Of a stretch of DNA of 64,000 nucleotides, positions 35,952-45,147 are shown in pieces. Each line of letters begins with the position of its first letter. Positions within the stretch are counted from its first letter, which is position 1. The notes beneath the pieces were generated by a model that ran no database searches, was not told the origin of the DNA, and worked only from the letters and a program-made list of their open reading frames with translations. Location of the stretch: the NCBI RefSeq assembly GCF_900101885.1, contig NZ_FNAN01000011.1, positions 300,973 to 364,972 of the forward strand, written 5' to 3'. The DNA is from Dyadobacter soli (lineage in GTDB: Bacteria; Bacteroidota; Bacteroidia; Cytophagales; Spirosomataceae). The position numbers and the translations under genes were made by a program.

Positions 35952-36286
35952 GAACTGCTGTTTCGAAATCCTTTTCGAGCTATTCCGATATGGTGAAATT
36001 CGACAACCGCTTCAAACGAAAGATCCCACATCAGAAAATCAAGGCCTTCGAGACTAGACTTCGGCGATGAAATTAAATGATCCAGGATAACAACCTTCGA
36101 CTGATGCCAACTGGTGACGTAAAAAATCTTATTTCCAGTTACCGTAGAACGTATGATTTCACATGCTTTGAGCAAATCGAAATCATTTCCTGCCCCAACG
36201 TATACCCAATCTTCCCCGTCCTGCCTTTGCCAGGCGACTTGTCTCAGATAAGTATTGCTTAAAATGAAAATATTTCTAGAGTCCAT
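35948..36286 (-). CDS. Hypothetical protein (112 aa)
   Basis: The frame starts MDSRNIFILSNTYLRQVAWQRQDGEDWVYVGAGND and holds IFYVTSWHQSKVVILDHLI near the middle. No family is recognised. Its stop overlaps the short DUF805 frame by 4 bp, consistent with an operon. It sits among orphan genes of the accessory island. Confidence 0.5.
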   Translation of the reverse strand: MDSRNIFILSNTYLRQVAWQRQDGEDWVYVGAGNDFDLLKACEIIRSTVTGNKIFYVTSWHQSKVVILDHLISSPKSSLEGLDFLMWDLSFEAVVEFHHIGIARKGFRNSSS

Positions 36287-36422
36287 ACTTAAAGACGAGA
36301 TTTGAATTAGCTATAAATTTTCAGCTTCAATCATAACTCTAAGATTCTTTGAGAAGTGGGAAAGCTATTTTTTTGCGTTAACCCTATGCAGCTGTGTCGG
36401 AGTAGAAACCGTGAACGGATTT

Positions 36423-37178
36423 CTATTCGGATTCGAGGTTCAGTGTCTTCATTTTGAAATAGCATCCTTCACAAACTACTCTAATTTTTGCAAATTCCAT
36501 TGCATTATCGTTCCAGCCGTCTTCGGCAACTCTTACAACCTCACATTCGTTGCACCATGCCTGAAAGTCATCTTCATCCGATAGCTCCATTCCTTCATAG
36601 GTTTCAAAGGATTCTTCGAAACCAACTCTGGTAGTGAAATTCAGATGCTGGCACACAAACGCCACTCTTCTGTATTCGTGATCGCCACATTCTATGTACT
36701 TGTCCTTGATGCTTTTAGCAGTTTCATTGTCAACAAATTCTGTTATTACCAGAAAGATCTTCAATCCTTCGTCGTTGACGGGCCTGTAACCACCAATTGC
36801 ATTTGTTAGTTTGGCTGCAATAGCGGTGAACTCCCAGGCCTCAAATTCATCGCTTGAGAAACAGCCCTCGGTTAATTTGGCAAAATTATGCACGGTTCCA
36901 AAATCCTTAACTTGCGTAGTTGTTTCTTTGGCATTTCCTAACGTGTTTTCGTTGTGCCATGACCACATCCAGGTACCTGACTTGTGAGAGAAGCTTCCAA
37001 CCTCGAAGAATCTGAAATTGAGCTCTATTTCGCCGGTGGAAAAGGTCAGCAATCCAGTAGCTTGATTGTAAAACCAGTTTGCATACCCGTTAAGATCAAA
37101 TTCGTCACTAAGTTGTTTCTGCAAAGCCGTTAACTTAACGATACATTCTTTTGCAAATGAGTCATAATCCATTATCAC
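36423..37178 (-). CDS. Hypothetical protein with zinc-ribbon-like tail (DUF6882-like?)
   Basis: This 251-residue acidic protein has a central aromatic part (LNFRFFEVGSFSHKSGTWMWSWHN), wording like the DUF6882 group, and a C-terminal CNEC...CEGC pair of CxxC motifs near residues 212-240 that could bind zinc. No signal peptide or helix is seen. The function is unknown; it may be an immunity- or defence-type accessory protein, but nothing in the sequence shows that. Confidence 0.6.
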   Translation of the reverse strand: MIMDYDSFAKECIVKLTALQKQLSDEFDLNGYANWFYNQATGLLTFSTGEIELNFRFFEVGSFSHKSGTWMWSWHNENTLGNAKETTTQVKDFGTVHNFAKLTEGCFSSDEFEAWEFTAIAAKLTNAIGGYRPVNDEGLKIFLVITEFVDNETAKSIKDKYIECGDHEYRRVAFVCQHLNFTTRVGFEESFETYEGMELSDEDDFQAWCNECEVVRVAEDGWNDNAMEFAKIRVVCEGCYFKMKTLNLESE

Positions 37179-37392
37179 TAAAATTCTGGTTTCCTAAAAC
37201 GTGAACTGCCGGTGAACCAATCTTAAATAAGCGGACAAGTCCATGAAAACGGTAAGGCATGGCAAGAAACAAATATAGGCATCAACCTCTCTGATACTCG
37301 TTTGTTGCAGGAATATTTATTGAACTCTCTTATCCATGATTTTAGGGCATTTGCGCGGCCAGATGAGATTGCCTTAACAGGCGGTCAACGTT

Positions 37393-38634
37393 TTGGAGTA
37401 TCTATTGGCCGACGAACTGAAGTTGGAAAAGTTTACTACTGTGGCGAAGCAGGGCTGGTGGCCTGGAAATGCAGGTGAAAAAGATGGCGTGCCCAGGCTG
37501 CTGACCGGCAAGCATTATAATTCCCTCAAACTGAAAGCGCCTACCAGCGCCATTTCACCGGTCGACTATGCGGGTAACCTGGAAGCATTTCTGAAAGAGC
37601 GGAAAGCCGGCGAGCCGTTCTGCTTCTGGTATGGCGGCCATGAGCCGCACCGCGCTTATGAATTCGGCAGCGGCTCTTCAAAGGGCAACAAGAAGCTTGG
37701 TGACATCGACCGTGTGCCCGCCTACTGGCCCGATAACGACACCGTGAGGCAGGACATGCTGGATTACGCCTATGAAGTGGAATACTTCGACCAGCAATTA
37801 CAAAAGATGCTCACTATACTCGACAGAGCCGGCGAGCTGGACAATACCATCGTGATTGTGACCTCCGATAATGGAATGCCCTTTCCGCGCACGAAAGGCC
37901 ATCTGTACGAGTTTGACAACCATTTGCCGCTCTCCATTATGTGGAAGAAGGGGATTAAAGCCCCAGGGCGTAAGGTGACGGATTTTGTGAGTTTCATCGA
38001 CCTGGCGCCCACCATTCTCGAACTGTCCGGGTTGAAGAACCAAACGGCCATGCTCATGCAGGGGAAATCCCTTGTGCCTCTTTTTACATTTGCAAAATCA
38101 GGCCAGGTGGATGCCGCACGTGACCATGTGCTACTGGGAAAGGAGCGGACCGACGTCGGTAGACCTCATGACCAGGGATACCCGGTGAGAGGGATTGTTA
38201 AAGGAAAATTGATTTACACGCGCAACTACGAACCTGACCGCTGGCCGTCCGGCAATCCGGAGACAGGTTACCTGGACACGGACGGAGGACCAACCAAAAC
38301 CCAGATATTGGTAGGCAGGCGCGTCGGCAGGGATAGTACAAGGTGGCAATTAGCATTCGGCAAAAAAGGGGCCGACGAGCTTTAGGATTTTAGTACCGAT
38401 CCCGACGCCATGAAAAACCTTGCCGCAGACCCAGCTTATGCCAAAGCGAAAGCCGCGTTGAAACAGCAGATGGAGCAGGAGTTGCGCGCACAGCAGGACC
38501 CGCGAATACTGGGAAACGGAGCTATTTTTGACACGTACCCATTCGCAGAACCTGCTTCACGTAATTTTTACGAGCGTTTTAAGCGTGGTGAAAAAATGAA
38601 AGCCGGCTGGGTTAATCCGGGCGATTTTGAGTGA
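37393..38634 (+). pseudogene. Sulfatase gene, truncated and interrupted
   Basis: The frame reads a sulfatase C-terminal two-thirds (EPFCFWYGGHEPHRAYEFGSG, IVIVTSDNGMPFPRTKGHLYEF, FIDLAPTILELSGL), close to N-sulfoglucosamine sulfohydrolase-type enzymes. The N-terminal part with the CxPSR formylglycine motif is missing. An in-frame TAG at 38383-38385 cuts the gene after GADEL; the same frame continues DFSTDPDAMKNLAADPAYAK to 38634. Restoring Tyr at the stop gives the usual ELYD segment. The gene should be inactive. Confidence 0.82.
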
Positions 38635-38670
38635 GAAAGTCGGCTGGTTACGACAATGTAAAATGAACTA

Positions 38671-38994
38671 TTAACCCGTAATCTGTAATCCGCTGATCGC
38701 ATTGCCGTCCAGTTCAAGATGATAAGCCATTACGGCCGGGCTGCCCGGAAATGAGCCGCTTACTTCCACGGTTAATTTTGCCTTGGAGCCATTTTGGTTA
38801 AAATCAATGGGTGTCACCTGCATCGTGTATTTTTGGGCGGCCGCCTGTATCCATTCCTTTATCTGGTCCCTACCTGAATAGGACGAACCTTCGTCGGAAA
38901 CGGTTGCGTGTGATGTGAAGTAATCGGCAAATGCTGCGCTGTCTGAATCGTTTTGCGCTTTGATAAGACCGGCTATGTTTTCTGGAAGTTCCAT
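38671..38994 (-). CDS. SnoaL/NTF2-like protein
   Basis: This 107-residue protein has the NTF2-like layout: LIKAQNDSDSAAFADYFTSHATVSDEGSSYSGRDQIKEWI, then paired strands KAKLTVEVSGSFPGSPAVMAYHLEL. It is a possible small enzyme or ligand-binding protein. A related fold occurs at 54023, also beside SDR and reductase genes. It lies just downstream of the broken SDR at 39074 on the same strand and may have been co-transcribed. Confidence 0.8.
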   Translation of the reverse strand: MELPENIAGLIKAQNDSDSAAFADYFTSHATVSDEGSSYSGRDQIKEWIQAAAQKYTMQVTPIDFNQNGSKAKLTVEVSGSFPGSPAVMAYHLELDGNAISGLQITG

Positions 38995-39073
38995 GATTTT
39001 GGATGTTTATGTTGATTGTGAAATGAATATTTTGGAATGAATATTCGGGAATGAATATTTGACTGATGGGTAA

Positions 39074-39858
39074 CTATATTGTGGGGACCGTCCCGCCATC
39101 GATCACGTATTCGGTACCGGTCAGGTAGGCTGCACACGGTGAGACCAGGAAGCCGACCAGCTCCGCCACTTCTTTCGGCCATGCCGGTCTGCCGAACGGA
39201 ATCCCGCCCAAACCATCCATGACGCTTTTGTGAGCTTGCTCGATCGTAATATTCGAACTCTGGTCGATACGCTCTATCATTCTTTCCGATGCGGTGGTCA
39301 TAATCCAGCCCGGCGATACGGTCAGCACTCTTACGCCTTTGGGCGATACTTCATTGGAGAGGCTTTTGCTGTAATTCACCAAAGCCGCTTCGCCGCGGCG
39401 TAGGGCAAAGTAGAATCGTACAATGGCAACCTGGCCTGAATGGAGGCGATGTGAATGATGACACCCGCGCGGTTTTCGATCATGCCTGGTAAAAATCCAC
39501 GGTCGAGCATTACGGGTGCCAGCAAATTGGTTTGAAAAAACGTTTCCCAATCCTGGTCGGAGAGGACGGCAAATCCGCCACCGGGCGTTTCCGAACCGCC
39601 CATGTTGTTGACCAGGATATCCAGGCGACCGAATTTCCGGATAATTTCATCCACCACTTTCTGAGTGCCTTCCGGTTTGGATAAGTCGGCGGCGATGAAA
39701 TGGGCGCCATTGATTTCTTCCGGCTTGTTACGGGCCGTGATAATCACTGTTGCGCCTGCTTTCAACAGACGGTCGGTGATGGCCTTGCCGGCTCCTTTGC
39801 TACCGCCGGTTACGAGGGCTATCTTACTTTCCAGTTCGTTTTCAAAATTGAAGTCCAC
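39074..39858 (-). pseudogene. Short-chain dehydrogenase (SDR), frameshifted
   Basis: The first frame (from 39858) has TGGSKGAGKAITD and the NNMGG segment, reaching LPYAAAK at the catalytic YxxxK. There the frame breaks; the rest (ALVNYSKSLSNEVSPKGVRVLTVSPGW to a final GTEYVIDGG) is in another frame ending at 39074. One G is missing near 39388 (AAGCGGCT for AAGGCGGCT). It is divergent to the HxlR regulator at 39987, with a palindrome between them. Confidence 0.85.
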
Positions 39859-39931
39859 TGTTTTGCTGTTTTGTTCAGGACAAAATTCAGCACAATGCCA
39901 GATGCTGACAAGTACGGATTTACGATTCAGA

Positions 39932-39953
39932 TAGGGATAAATTTATCCCTATT
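39932..39953. promoter_or_regulatory. Perfect 22-bp palindrome, probable HxlR operator
   Basis: ATAGGGATAAA and its exact reverse complement TTTATCCCTAT meet at 39942/39943. It lies between the divergent SDR (39858) and the HxlR gene (39987), about 34 bp before the regulator start. This is where an autoregulating HxlR dimer is expected to bind. Confidence 0.65.
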
Positions 39954-39986
39954 GAACCGGCAGGCGCATCTGTTTATATTTGTCTT

Positions 39987-40346
39987 ATGTACGAAAGAAA
40001 GACAATGCCCAACCTGAATTGCGGGCTCGACCTGATCGGTGAAGTGCTTTACGGCAAATGGAAGATGCGGCTCTTGTGGTTTATCAACGAGGGCTTTCAA
40101 CGGCCCAGCGAGCTGCAACGGAAAATTCCGGATGCATCCCGCCGGGTGTTGAATGTGCAGTTAAAAGAACTGGAAAGTCACGAGCTGGTAGGGAAGGTGA
40201 TTTACCCCGTCGTCCCGCCGAAAGTGGAGTACTATCTCACTGATTTCGGGAAATCACTCATCCCCGTCATCGGTGCCATCGGACAGTGGGGCGACCAGCA
40301 TGAGCAGCGCTTGCGGGTGCTCATCGAAGCGAACATTCGGTCTTAG
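39987..40346 (+). CDS. HxlR-family transcriptional regulator
   Basis: This 119-residue winged-helix protein has the HxlR layout: CGLDLIGEVLYGKWKMRLLWFINEG, RPSELQRKIPDASRRVLNVQLKELESHELV and the wing VPPKVEYYLTDFGKSL. It starts with an acidic-basic N-terminal tail containing a Cys. Such regulators respond to aldehydes, quinones or thiol stress. It is divergent from the SDR at 39074-39858. Confidence 0.92.
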   Translation: MYERKTMPNLNCGLDLIGEVLYGKWKMRLLWFINEGFQRPSELQRKIPDASRRVLNVQLKELESHELVGKVIYPVVPPKVEYYLTDFGKSLIPVIGAIGQWGDQHEQRLRVLIEANIRS

Positions 40347-40459
40347 CGACAATATGATGTTAACATGCATTTTTCAGGATCCGCTCCATTTCCAGGAGCA
40401 GGCCAGGGATAGGTGTATCGCTTGTGTTGGTCACCTCGTATGCTACAACGCTTAGTGCC

Positions 40460-41377
40460 TTAGTTAAAACTCGCCCTGAATTCCAGCGGGGAAACATTTG
40501 TCTTAGATTTAAACAACTTACTAAAAGACTGCGGATGCTCAAAACCGAGTTGGTAGGCAATTTCTCCTACGGTCAGATCGCTGAATGTCAGTACTTCCTT
40601 CGCTTTTTCGATCAACTTGGCGTGAATGTGCTGCTGTGTATTCTGGCCGGTGAGTGCACGGAGCATGTCGCCCAGGTAGCGGGGCGAAACGTGTAGTTGG
40701 TCCGAAAGATACTGGACGCTCGGCAGGCCTTTCAGCAGGGCGGTTTCGTTGTCAAAGTAATTATTCAGCAATTGGTCCAGCTTTTCCAGCAATGCATTGT
40801 TGATCGGCTTGCGGGTAATGAACTGGCGTTTGTAAAACCGCTGACTGTAATTCAGCATCAGCTCCAACTGCGAAATCAGCACATCCTGGCTCAGGTCGTC
40901 AGTAGCTGTTTCGAGCTCGTCGCCGATGTTACCGGCAATGCCCTCGATGATCAACTTTTCTTTGTCCGACAAATGCAGCGACTCTGTCACCGAGTAGGAG
41001 AAAAAGCCGTACTGCTTGATTTTGGCGTCCAGTGGGTAGTTTCTGAGAAAATCAGGGTGGACTAATAAAGTAAATCCAAGGGTCGTCTCGGCCACTTCAA
41101 TGCCCGTCAACGGCTGGCCCGGCGAGGAGAAAAACATTCCGCCTATCTGGAAATCGTAGGTAGTTTGCCCATATCGCATGCGGCAGCCCGGCGATTCGTT
41201 GTAGGTGATGTTATAAAAATCCATGGCGAATGTATCGGCCAGCATTTCGGCTGTGATCCGAACCTTGTTGAAATCCAGTAAGCTGATCAGCGGGTGCAAA
41301 GGCTGCGGCAGGCCAAATTCACGCTGCATTTCAGCTATCGAGTGGTACACGCGCGGTTTGAGATGTTCCCTTTTCAT
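40460..41377 (-). CDS. AraC-family transcriptional regulator
   Basis: This 305-residue regulator has an N-terminal sensor region (HSIAEMQREFGLPQPLHPLISLLDF) and a C-terminal AraC domain with two helix-turn-helix units (VQYLSDQLHVSPRYLGDMLRALTG; LTVGEIAYQLGFEHPQSFSKLFKSKTNVSPLEFRASF). The LPxPxHPLI opening is shared by the regulators at 42340, 55458 and 59409, so they are paralogues. It follows the SDR at 41439 on the same strand, 61 bp downstream, and may control it or one of the sister genes. Confidence 0.93.
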   Translation of the reverse strand: MKREHLKPRVYHSIAEMQREFGLPQPLHPLISLLDFNKVRITAEMLADTFAMDFYNITYNESPGCRMRYGQTTYDFQIGGMFFSSPGQPLTGIEVAETTLGFTLLVHPDFLRNYPLDAKIKQYGFFSYSVTESLHLSDKEKLIIEGIAGNIGDELETATDDLSQDVLISQLELMLNYSQRFYKRQFITRKPINNALLEKLDQLLNNYFDNETALLKGLPSVQYLSDQLHVSPRYLGDMLRALTGQNTQQHIHAKLIEKAKEVLTFSDLTVGEIAYQLGFEHPQSFSKLFKSKTNVSPLEFRASFN

Positions 41378-41438
41378 ATTTCACATAATGTGCTGCCGGC
41401 GCAAATCGTTCCGGCCCGCGCCGGCAGCCCTTTTGATT

Positions 41439-42239
41439 TTAAACAGCGGCTAACAATTGTTTGATCGTGCGGCGAAAAGCTTCGTCGCCCTCAGCCAGGC
41501 GCTTCGCATACCATTGTTTGGCATCGTCGCCACAGACGTACCTCAACGTATCGGTACCATCGGTAGCCGCGCCGTACACCACTTCGGCAATTTGTTCGGA
41601 AGTCGTCGCGGCCTGGTCAGGTGCGAGCATCGCCGTGAATTTGTTGATCAACGCTTCATAAGCCGGGTGCGACGCAAACACCGACTTTGCACCGATTTCC
41701 GTCGCCACTAATCCGGGTTCAATGGTTTTAATCCCAATGCCAAACTCATTCAGCTCATAGGACAGGCTTTCCGCCCAGCCTTCCAGCGCGAACTTACTGG
41801 CATCGTACATGGAGCTTACCGGGAAAGCCATCAGCCCAGCTGATGAGCCGGTTGTGATAAAAAGTCCCGCTTTCCGCTCACGGAAATAGGGGATAAAGGC
41901 TTGCGTCACCCGCACGACACCGAAGAAATTGGTATCCATTTGTTGTACCAGCTGCTCGTCGGTCATCGCTTCCAATGCGCCGAACAAACCATAGCCGGCA
42001 TTGTTGAATACCACATCGACATCGCCCAAAGCCAGCGCCTGCTGCGTGGTTTTGCGGATTTGCGCCGGGTTGTTCACGTCGAGCGGTAATACGGTCACAT
42101 TTTCCAGCGCATGGAGTTCGGTTTCATTTTCAGGCTTGCGCATGGTCGCGATCACCTTCCAGCCTTTGGCCGCAAACAATTTGGCCGTAGCCCGTCCGAT
42201 GCCCGTTGAAGCACCGGTAATAAAAATCGTCTTTGTCAT
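41439..42239 (-). CDS. Short-chain dehydrogenase/reductase
   Basis: This 266-residue SDR has the Rossmann motif TGASTGIGRATAKL at about 8-21, the NNAGYG motif, and the catalytic YDASKFALEG (Tyr-x-x-x-Lys). It is a classical NAD(P)H-dependent reductase of a ketone, aldehyde or alcohol. Its promoter carries the conserved GGCTACAA-type repeats at 42294-42322, so it probably shares a regulator with the SDRs at 43350 and 54624. Confidence 0.93.
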   Translation of the reverse strand: MTKTIFITGASTGIGRATAKLFAAKGWKVIATMRKPENETELHALENVTVLPLDVNNPAQIRKTTQQALALGDVDVVFNNAGYGLFGALEAMTDEQLVQQMDTNFFGVVRVTQAFIPYFRERKAGLFITTGSSAGLMAFPVSSMYDASKFALEGWAESLSYELNEFGIGIKTIEPGLVATEIGAKSVFASHPAYEALINKFTAMLAPDQAATTSEQIAEVVYGAATDGTDTLRYVCGDDAKQWYAKRLAEGDEAFRRTIKQLLAAV

Positions 42240-42293
42240 TTTGTCTCACTTGTTATTTTCAAGAGACAAATTTCCGCGGCGCGCGGCTGGCGA

Positions 42294-42322
42294 TTGGAGC
42301 GGATATCGAGAATGTTGTAGCC
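42294..42322 (-). promoter_or_regulatory. Direct-repeat operator of SDR 41439-42239
   Basis: Read on the minus strand: GGCTACAA, 13 bases, CGCTCCAA (a degenerate copy), then 23 bases and TTTG of a -7-like element (GGAAATTTG). Geometry matches the operators at 44163-44191 and 54543-54574 to the base. Confidence 0.55.
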
Positions 42323-42339
42323 GAAATGGTCTTGCGAAG

Positions 42340-43269
42340 TTAAGCTCTCTTCAGTTCCAAAAACGACTGTCTGAATTCCAGCGGCGATTGCCGGGTTTTC
42401 TGTTTGAAGAACTTGTTAAAACTTTGAGAATGCTCGAAACCAAGTTCGTAACCAATGGTGCTGACAGAGGAATCGGTAGTTGAAAGTTTCTCTTTGGCTT
42501 TTTCCACTAACTTTTCGTGGATGTATTGTTGCGCGTTCTGACCAATCAGAGATCGCAGCATGTCACTCAGATATCCTGAAGAAACATTCAGCTTCTCGGA
42601 TAAGTATTGCACTGTGGGTAAGCCCGATACCAGCGTTTTTTGGCTGGTCAGGTAGTCATTAACAACGCATTCCGTCCGTTCTAAGAGCGTATTGCAGGCA
42701 GCTTTGCGGGTCACAAATTGCCTCTTGTAAAAGCGTGTAGCGTAGCTCAATAGTAATTCAATCTGCGCAATCACTATTTCCTGGCTGAATTCGTCGACCT
42801 GACTGTTTAATTCGCGCTCTATAATGCGATAAATGGATAAAACAACCTCCTTTTCCTGATCGGACAGATGCAGCGCTTCATTAACCGAATAGGCGAAGTA
42901 GGTGTATTGTTTGATCTTTTTTGCCAGCGGATAGCCAAGGAAGAAATCAGGATGCATGAGCAACACATAGGATTCCCCGGGTTCATGATACTCCGTAGGG
43001 CCTACCAGCTGTTGTGGTGCCATGAACATCATGCTGCCTTCTTCGAAGTCATAGTAGCTCTGCCCATATTTCAATCTGCCACCTTTTTGCAGGACAAATG
43101 TGATTTTATAGAAATGCAGCACATCGTAGGCCGGTGCTTTGTCTGGATTAAAGGGGTTTTCATCGTTAAAATGCGTCAGGCTTATCAGTGGGTGCTGTGG
43201 CTTAGGTAAGCCAAATGCTTGGTGAATGGCCGAGATGGAACGAAACCGGAGAAGCTCTTCTTTTTTCAT
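42340..43269 (-). CDS. AraC-family transcriptional regulator
   Basis: This 309-residue regulator begins with ISAIHQAFGLPKPQHPLISLTHF and ends with the two helix-turn-helix units (VQYLSEKLNVSSGYLSDMLRSLIG; VSTIGYELGFEHSQSFNKFFKQKTRQSPLEF). It follows the SDR at 43350 by about 80 bp on the same strand, giving an SDR-then-AraC module. The same order occurs at 54624-56393 with closely matching wording. Confidence 0.93.
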   Translation of the reverse strand: MKKEELLRFRSISAIHQAFGLPKPQHPLISLTHFNDENPFNPDKAPAYDVLHFYKITFVLQKGGRLKYGQSYYDFEEGSMMFMAPQQLVGPTEYHEPGESYVLLMHPDFFLGYPLAKKIKQYTYFAYSVNEALHLSDQEKEVVLSIYRIIERELNSQVDEFSQEIVIAQIELLLSYATRFYKRQFVTRKAACNTLLERTECVVNDYLTSQKTLVSGLPTVQYLSEKLNVSSGYLSDMLRSLIGQNAQQYIHEKLVEKAKEKLSTTDSSVSTIGYELGFEHSQSFNKFFKQKTRQSPLEFRQSFLELKRA

Positions 43270-43349
43270 TTGTTTGCAACTTGAATTATGAAAACAAAAT
43301 CTGTGGCCAATTCATCGCCACAGACCTTGTTTTTAATCATAAGTAACGC

Positions 43350-44108
43350 TTACCAGGGAAACACTTCCTCGTTCGGGCCGGTAAAGAGCGCCGTTTGCCC
43401 ATCTTCTTCAAGCGCGACCCGCACCGGTTCTAATGACCCTACTTCCACAGAATCTGTTCCCTGGAAATTGTTCAGCGCCGTCGCCGTGAAGCCCGGACTG
43501 ACCGCACTTACCTTAATGCCACTGGCTTCCAGTTCATTGGCAAATGCTACAGTCACTGCATTCAAGGCCGTCTTCGAGGCACCGTAGATCAATTCAAAAT
43601 GCTTAGCATAAGGATTTTCCGGATTTCTGGCCAAAGTAAGTGAGCCCAATCCGCTTGAAACATTGACGATACGTGCCGCGTCGGCCTTGCGAAGGAGCGG
43701 CAGGAAAGCCTGCGTTACTTCCACTACGCCAAACACATTGGTTTCCCATACGGTACGCATTTCATCCACGGAAGATATGCTCGGACGATTGGTGGCCATG
43801 ATCTCCTCCAAAGTTCTGCCCGGTTTACCCGCGTGTGAAATGGCGGCATTGTTCACCAGCAGGTCGAGTTTTTCAAAATCCTGCTGCACTTTTTCGACCG
43901 CACTTTCAATCGAACTTTTATCTGTGACGTCTATTTGAATTGCTTTTGCTTTGCCGCCGATTTTTTCGGCTGCGTCCACGCCATTTTGCAGGTTGCGTGA
44001 GCCTACGTAAACGGCATAGCCATTGTCTGCCAGTGCTTTGGCGATTTGGTATCCTACTCCCTGATTGGCACCTGTCACCAGCGCTACTTTACTTTTCTGT
44101 GCTTCCAT
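43350..44108 (-). CDS. Short-chain dehydrogenase/reductase
   Basis: This 252-residue SDR has TGANQGVGYQIAKAL, LLVNNAAISHAG and the catalytic YGASKTALNAV. It is a close paralogue of the SDR at 54624-55397 (TGANTGVGYQIAKSL, YGASKTALNGV). The promoter has the GGCTACAA repeat pair, both perfect. An AraC gene follows it on the same strand. Confidence 0.93.
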   Translation of the reverse strand: MEAQKSKVALVTGANQGVGYQIAKALADNGYAVYVGSRNLQNGVDAAEKIGGKAKAIQIDVTDKSSIESAVEKVQQDFEKLDLLVNNAAISHAGKPGRTLEEIMATNRPSISSVDEMRTVWETNVFGVVEVTQAFLPLLRKADAARIVNVSSGLGSLTLARNPENPYAKHFELIYGASKTALNAVTVAFANELEASGIKVSAVSPGFTATALNNFQGTDSVEVGSLEPVRVALEEDGQTALFTGPNEEVFPW

Positions 44109-44162
44109 CTGCTTTTACTTTGAAATTTGAGAAAGCAAATTTCAGGCTTGCCGGGATGGCGA

Positions 44163-44191
44163 TTGTAGCCAAATCAAGCCGATTTGTAGCC
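44163..44191 (-). promoter_or_regulatory. Direct-repeat operator of SDR 43350-44108
   Basis: On the minus strand GGCTACAA occurs twice, 21 bp apart (44184-44191 and 44163-44170), followed after 23 bases by TTTG in GAAATTTG. The matching elements at 42294 and 54543 have the same spacing. Confidence 0.65.
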
Positions 44192-44231
44192 AGAACGAGG
44201 GTTGTTTGTGAATTTGATCACCGAAATGTTA

Positions 44232-45068
44232 TCAATCGTAATCCGTCGATTTTGTTAGCACCTCCCATCGCTTGTACGATGAAGAGAGCAGGTCCAACTT
44301 GGCAAACGCGCGGACGTAGGCGTCGCTACCTAGGAGCAGGTATAAGGGTGGTTCTGGCATCTCCGATATTTCCATCATCAGCTTTGCCGCCTTTGCCGGA
44401 TCGCCAGCCTGGGTGCCGCTCTTGGCCGCAAATTTTTCCTGCGAAGATCGTGCTTCTGAATAAGCATCGATTTTCCGCTGCGACAATACCAAAGAGTCCG
44501 GATTATTGAAGTTTGTGCGAAATGCCCCCGGAGCAACCAGTGTCACTTTAATGCCCAGGTGGCCGACATCGTCGGCCAACACTTCGGTCAGGCCGATTAC
44601 CGCGTGCTTTGCGGCTCCGTAAACTGACCAGCCGGTGCTCGGGGCTATACCGGCGATCGAAGAAATGTTGATGATATGGCCTGATCCTTGCCCGCGCATG
44701 ACCGGCAAGACGTGGCGGATTACATTAATCGTACCGAATACATTAATGTCAAAACTATCGCGGACTTCTTTATCTGTCAGCTCTTCCATACTTCCACCCA
44801 TGCCATAACCGGCGTTATTGACGACTACGTCGATCCCACCGAAATGCTGATCAGTTTGCCGGATGGCAGCCGCCACACTTTCATCACTGCCCAGTTCTAC
44901 GCCTAATGGTAAAAATGCGTCGCCTGTAAAGCCGACTGCCTCTATGAGGCTGGCCGTGTTGCGGGAGGTCGCCGCTACCTTGTGGCCTGCCTGCAACAAT
45001 TGTTTCACCAATGTTAGTCCCAGGCCTTTCGAAGCGCCTGTAACGAACCATGTTTTTCTGTTTTCCAT
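44232..45068 (-). CDS. SDR-family oxidoreductase
   Basis: This 278-residue SDR has TGASKGLGLTLVKQL, VVNNAGYGMGGSME and the catalytic YGAAKHAVIGL. The length and the final region (EISEMPEPPLYLLLGSDAYVRAF) match the group often annotated as SDR oxidoreductase acting on unknown carbonyls. Its upstream gene on the same strand is the AraC regulator at 45148, 79 bp away, which is likely its activator. Confidence 0.92.
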   Translation of the reverse strand: MENRKTWFVTGASKGLGLTLVKQLLQAGHKVAATSRNTASLIEAVGFTGDAFLPLGVELGSDESVAAAIRQTDQHFGGIDVVVNNAGYGMGGSMEELTDKEVRDSFDINVFGTINVIRHVLPVMRGQGSGHIINISSIAGIAPSTGWSVYGAAKHAVIGLTEVLADDVGHLGIKVTLVAPGAFRTNFNNPDSLVLSQRKIDAYSEARSSQEKFAAKSGTQAGDPAKAAKLMMEISEMPEPPLYLLLGSDAYVRAFAKLDLLSSSYKRWEVLTKSTDYD

Positions 45069-45147
45069 ATTCTGTATTTTGATAGGACAAAAATATGGTC
45101 ACAACCTGGCTTGGATCTTACTTCGATCAAGCGGATGCTATCGAAAT

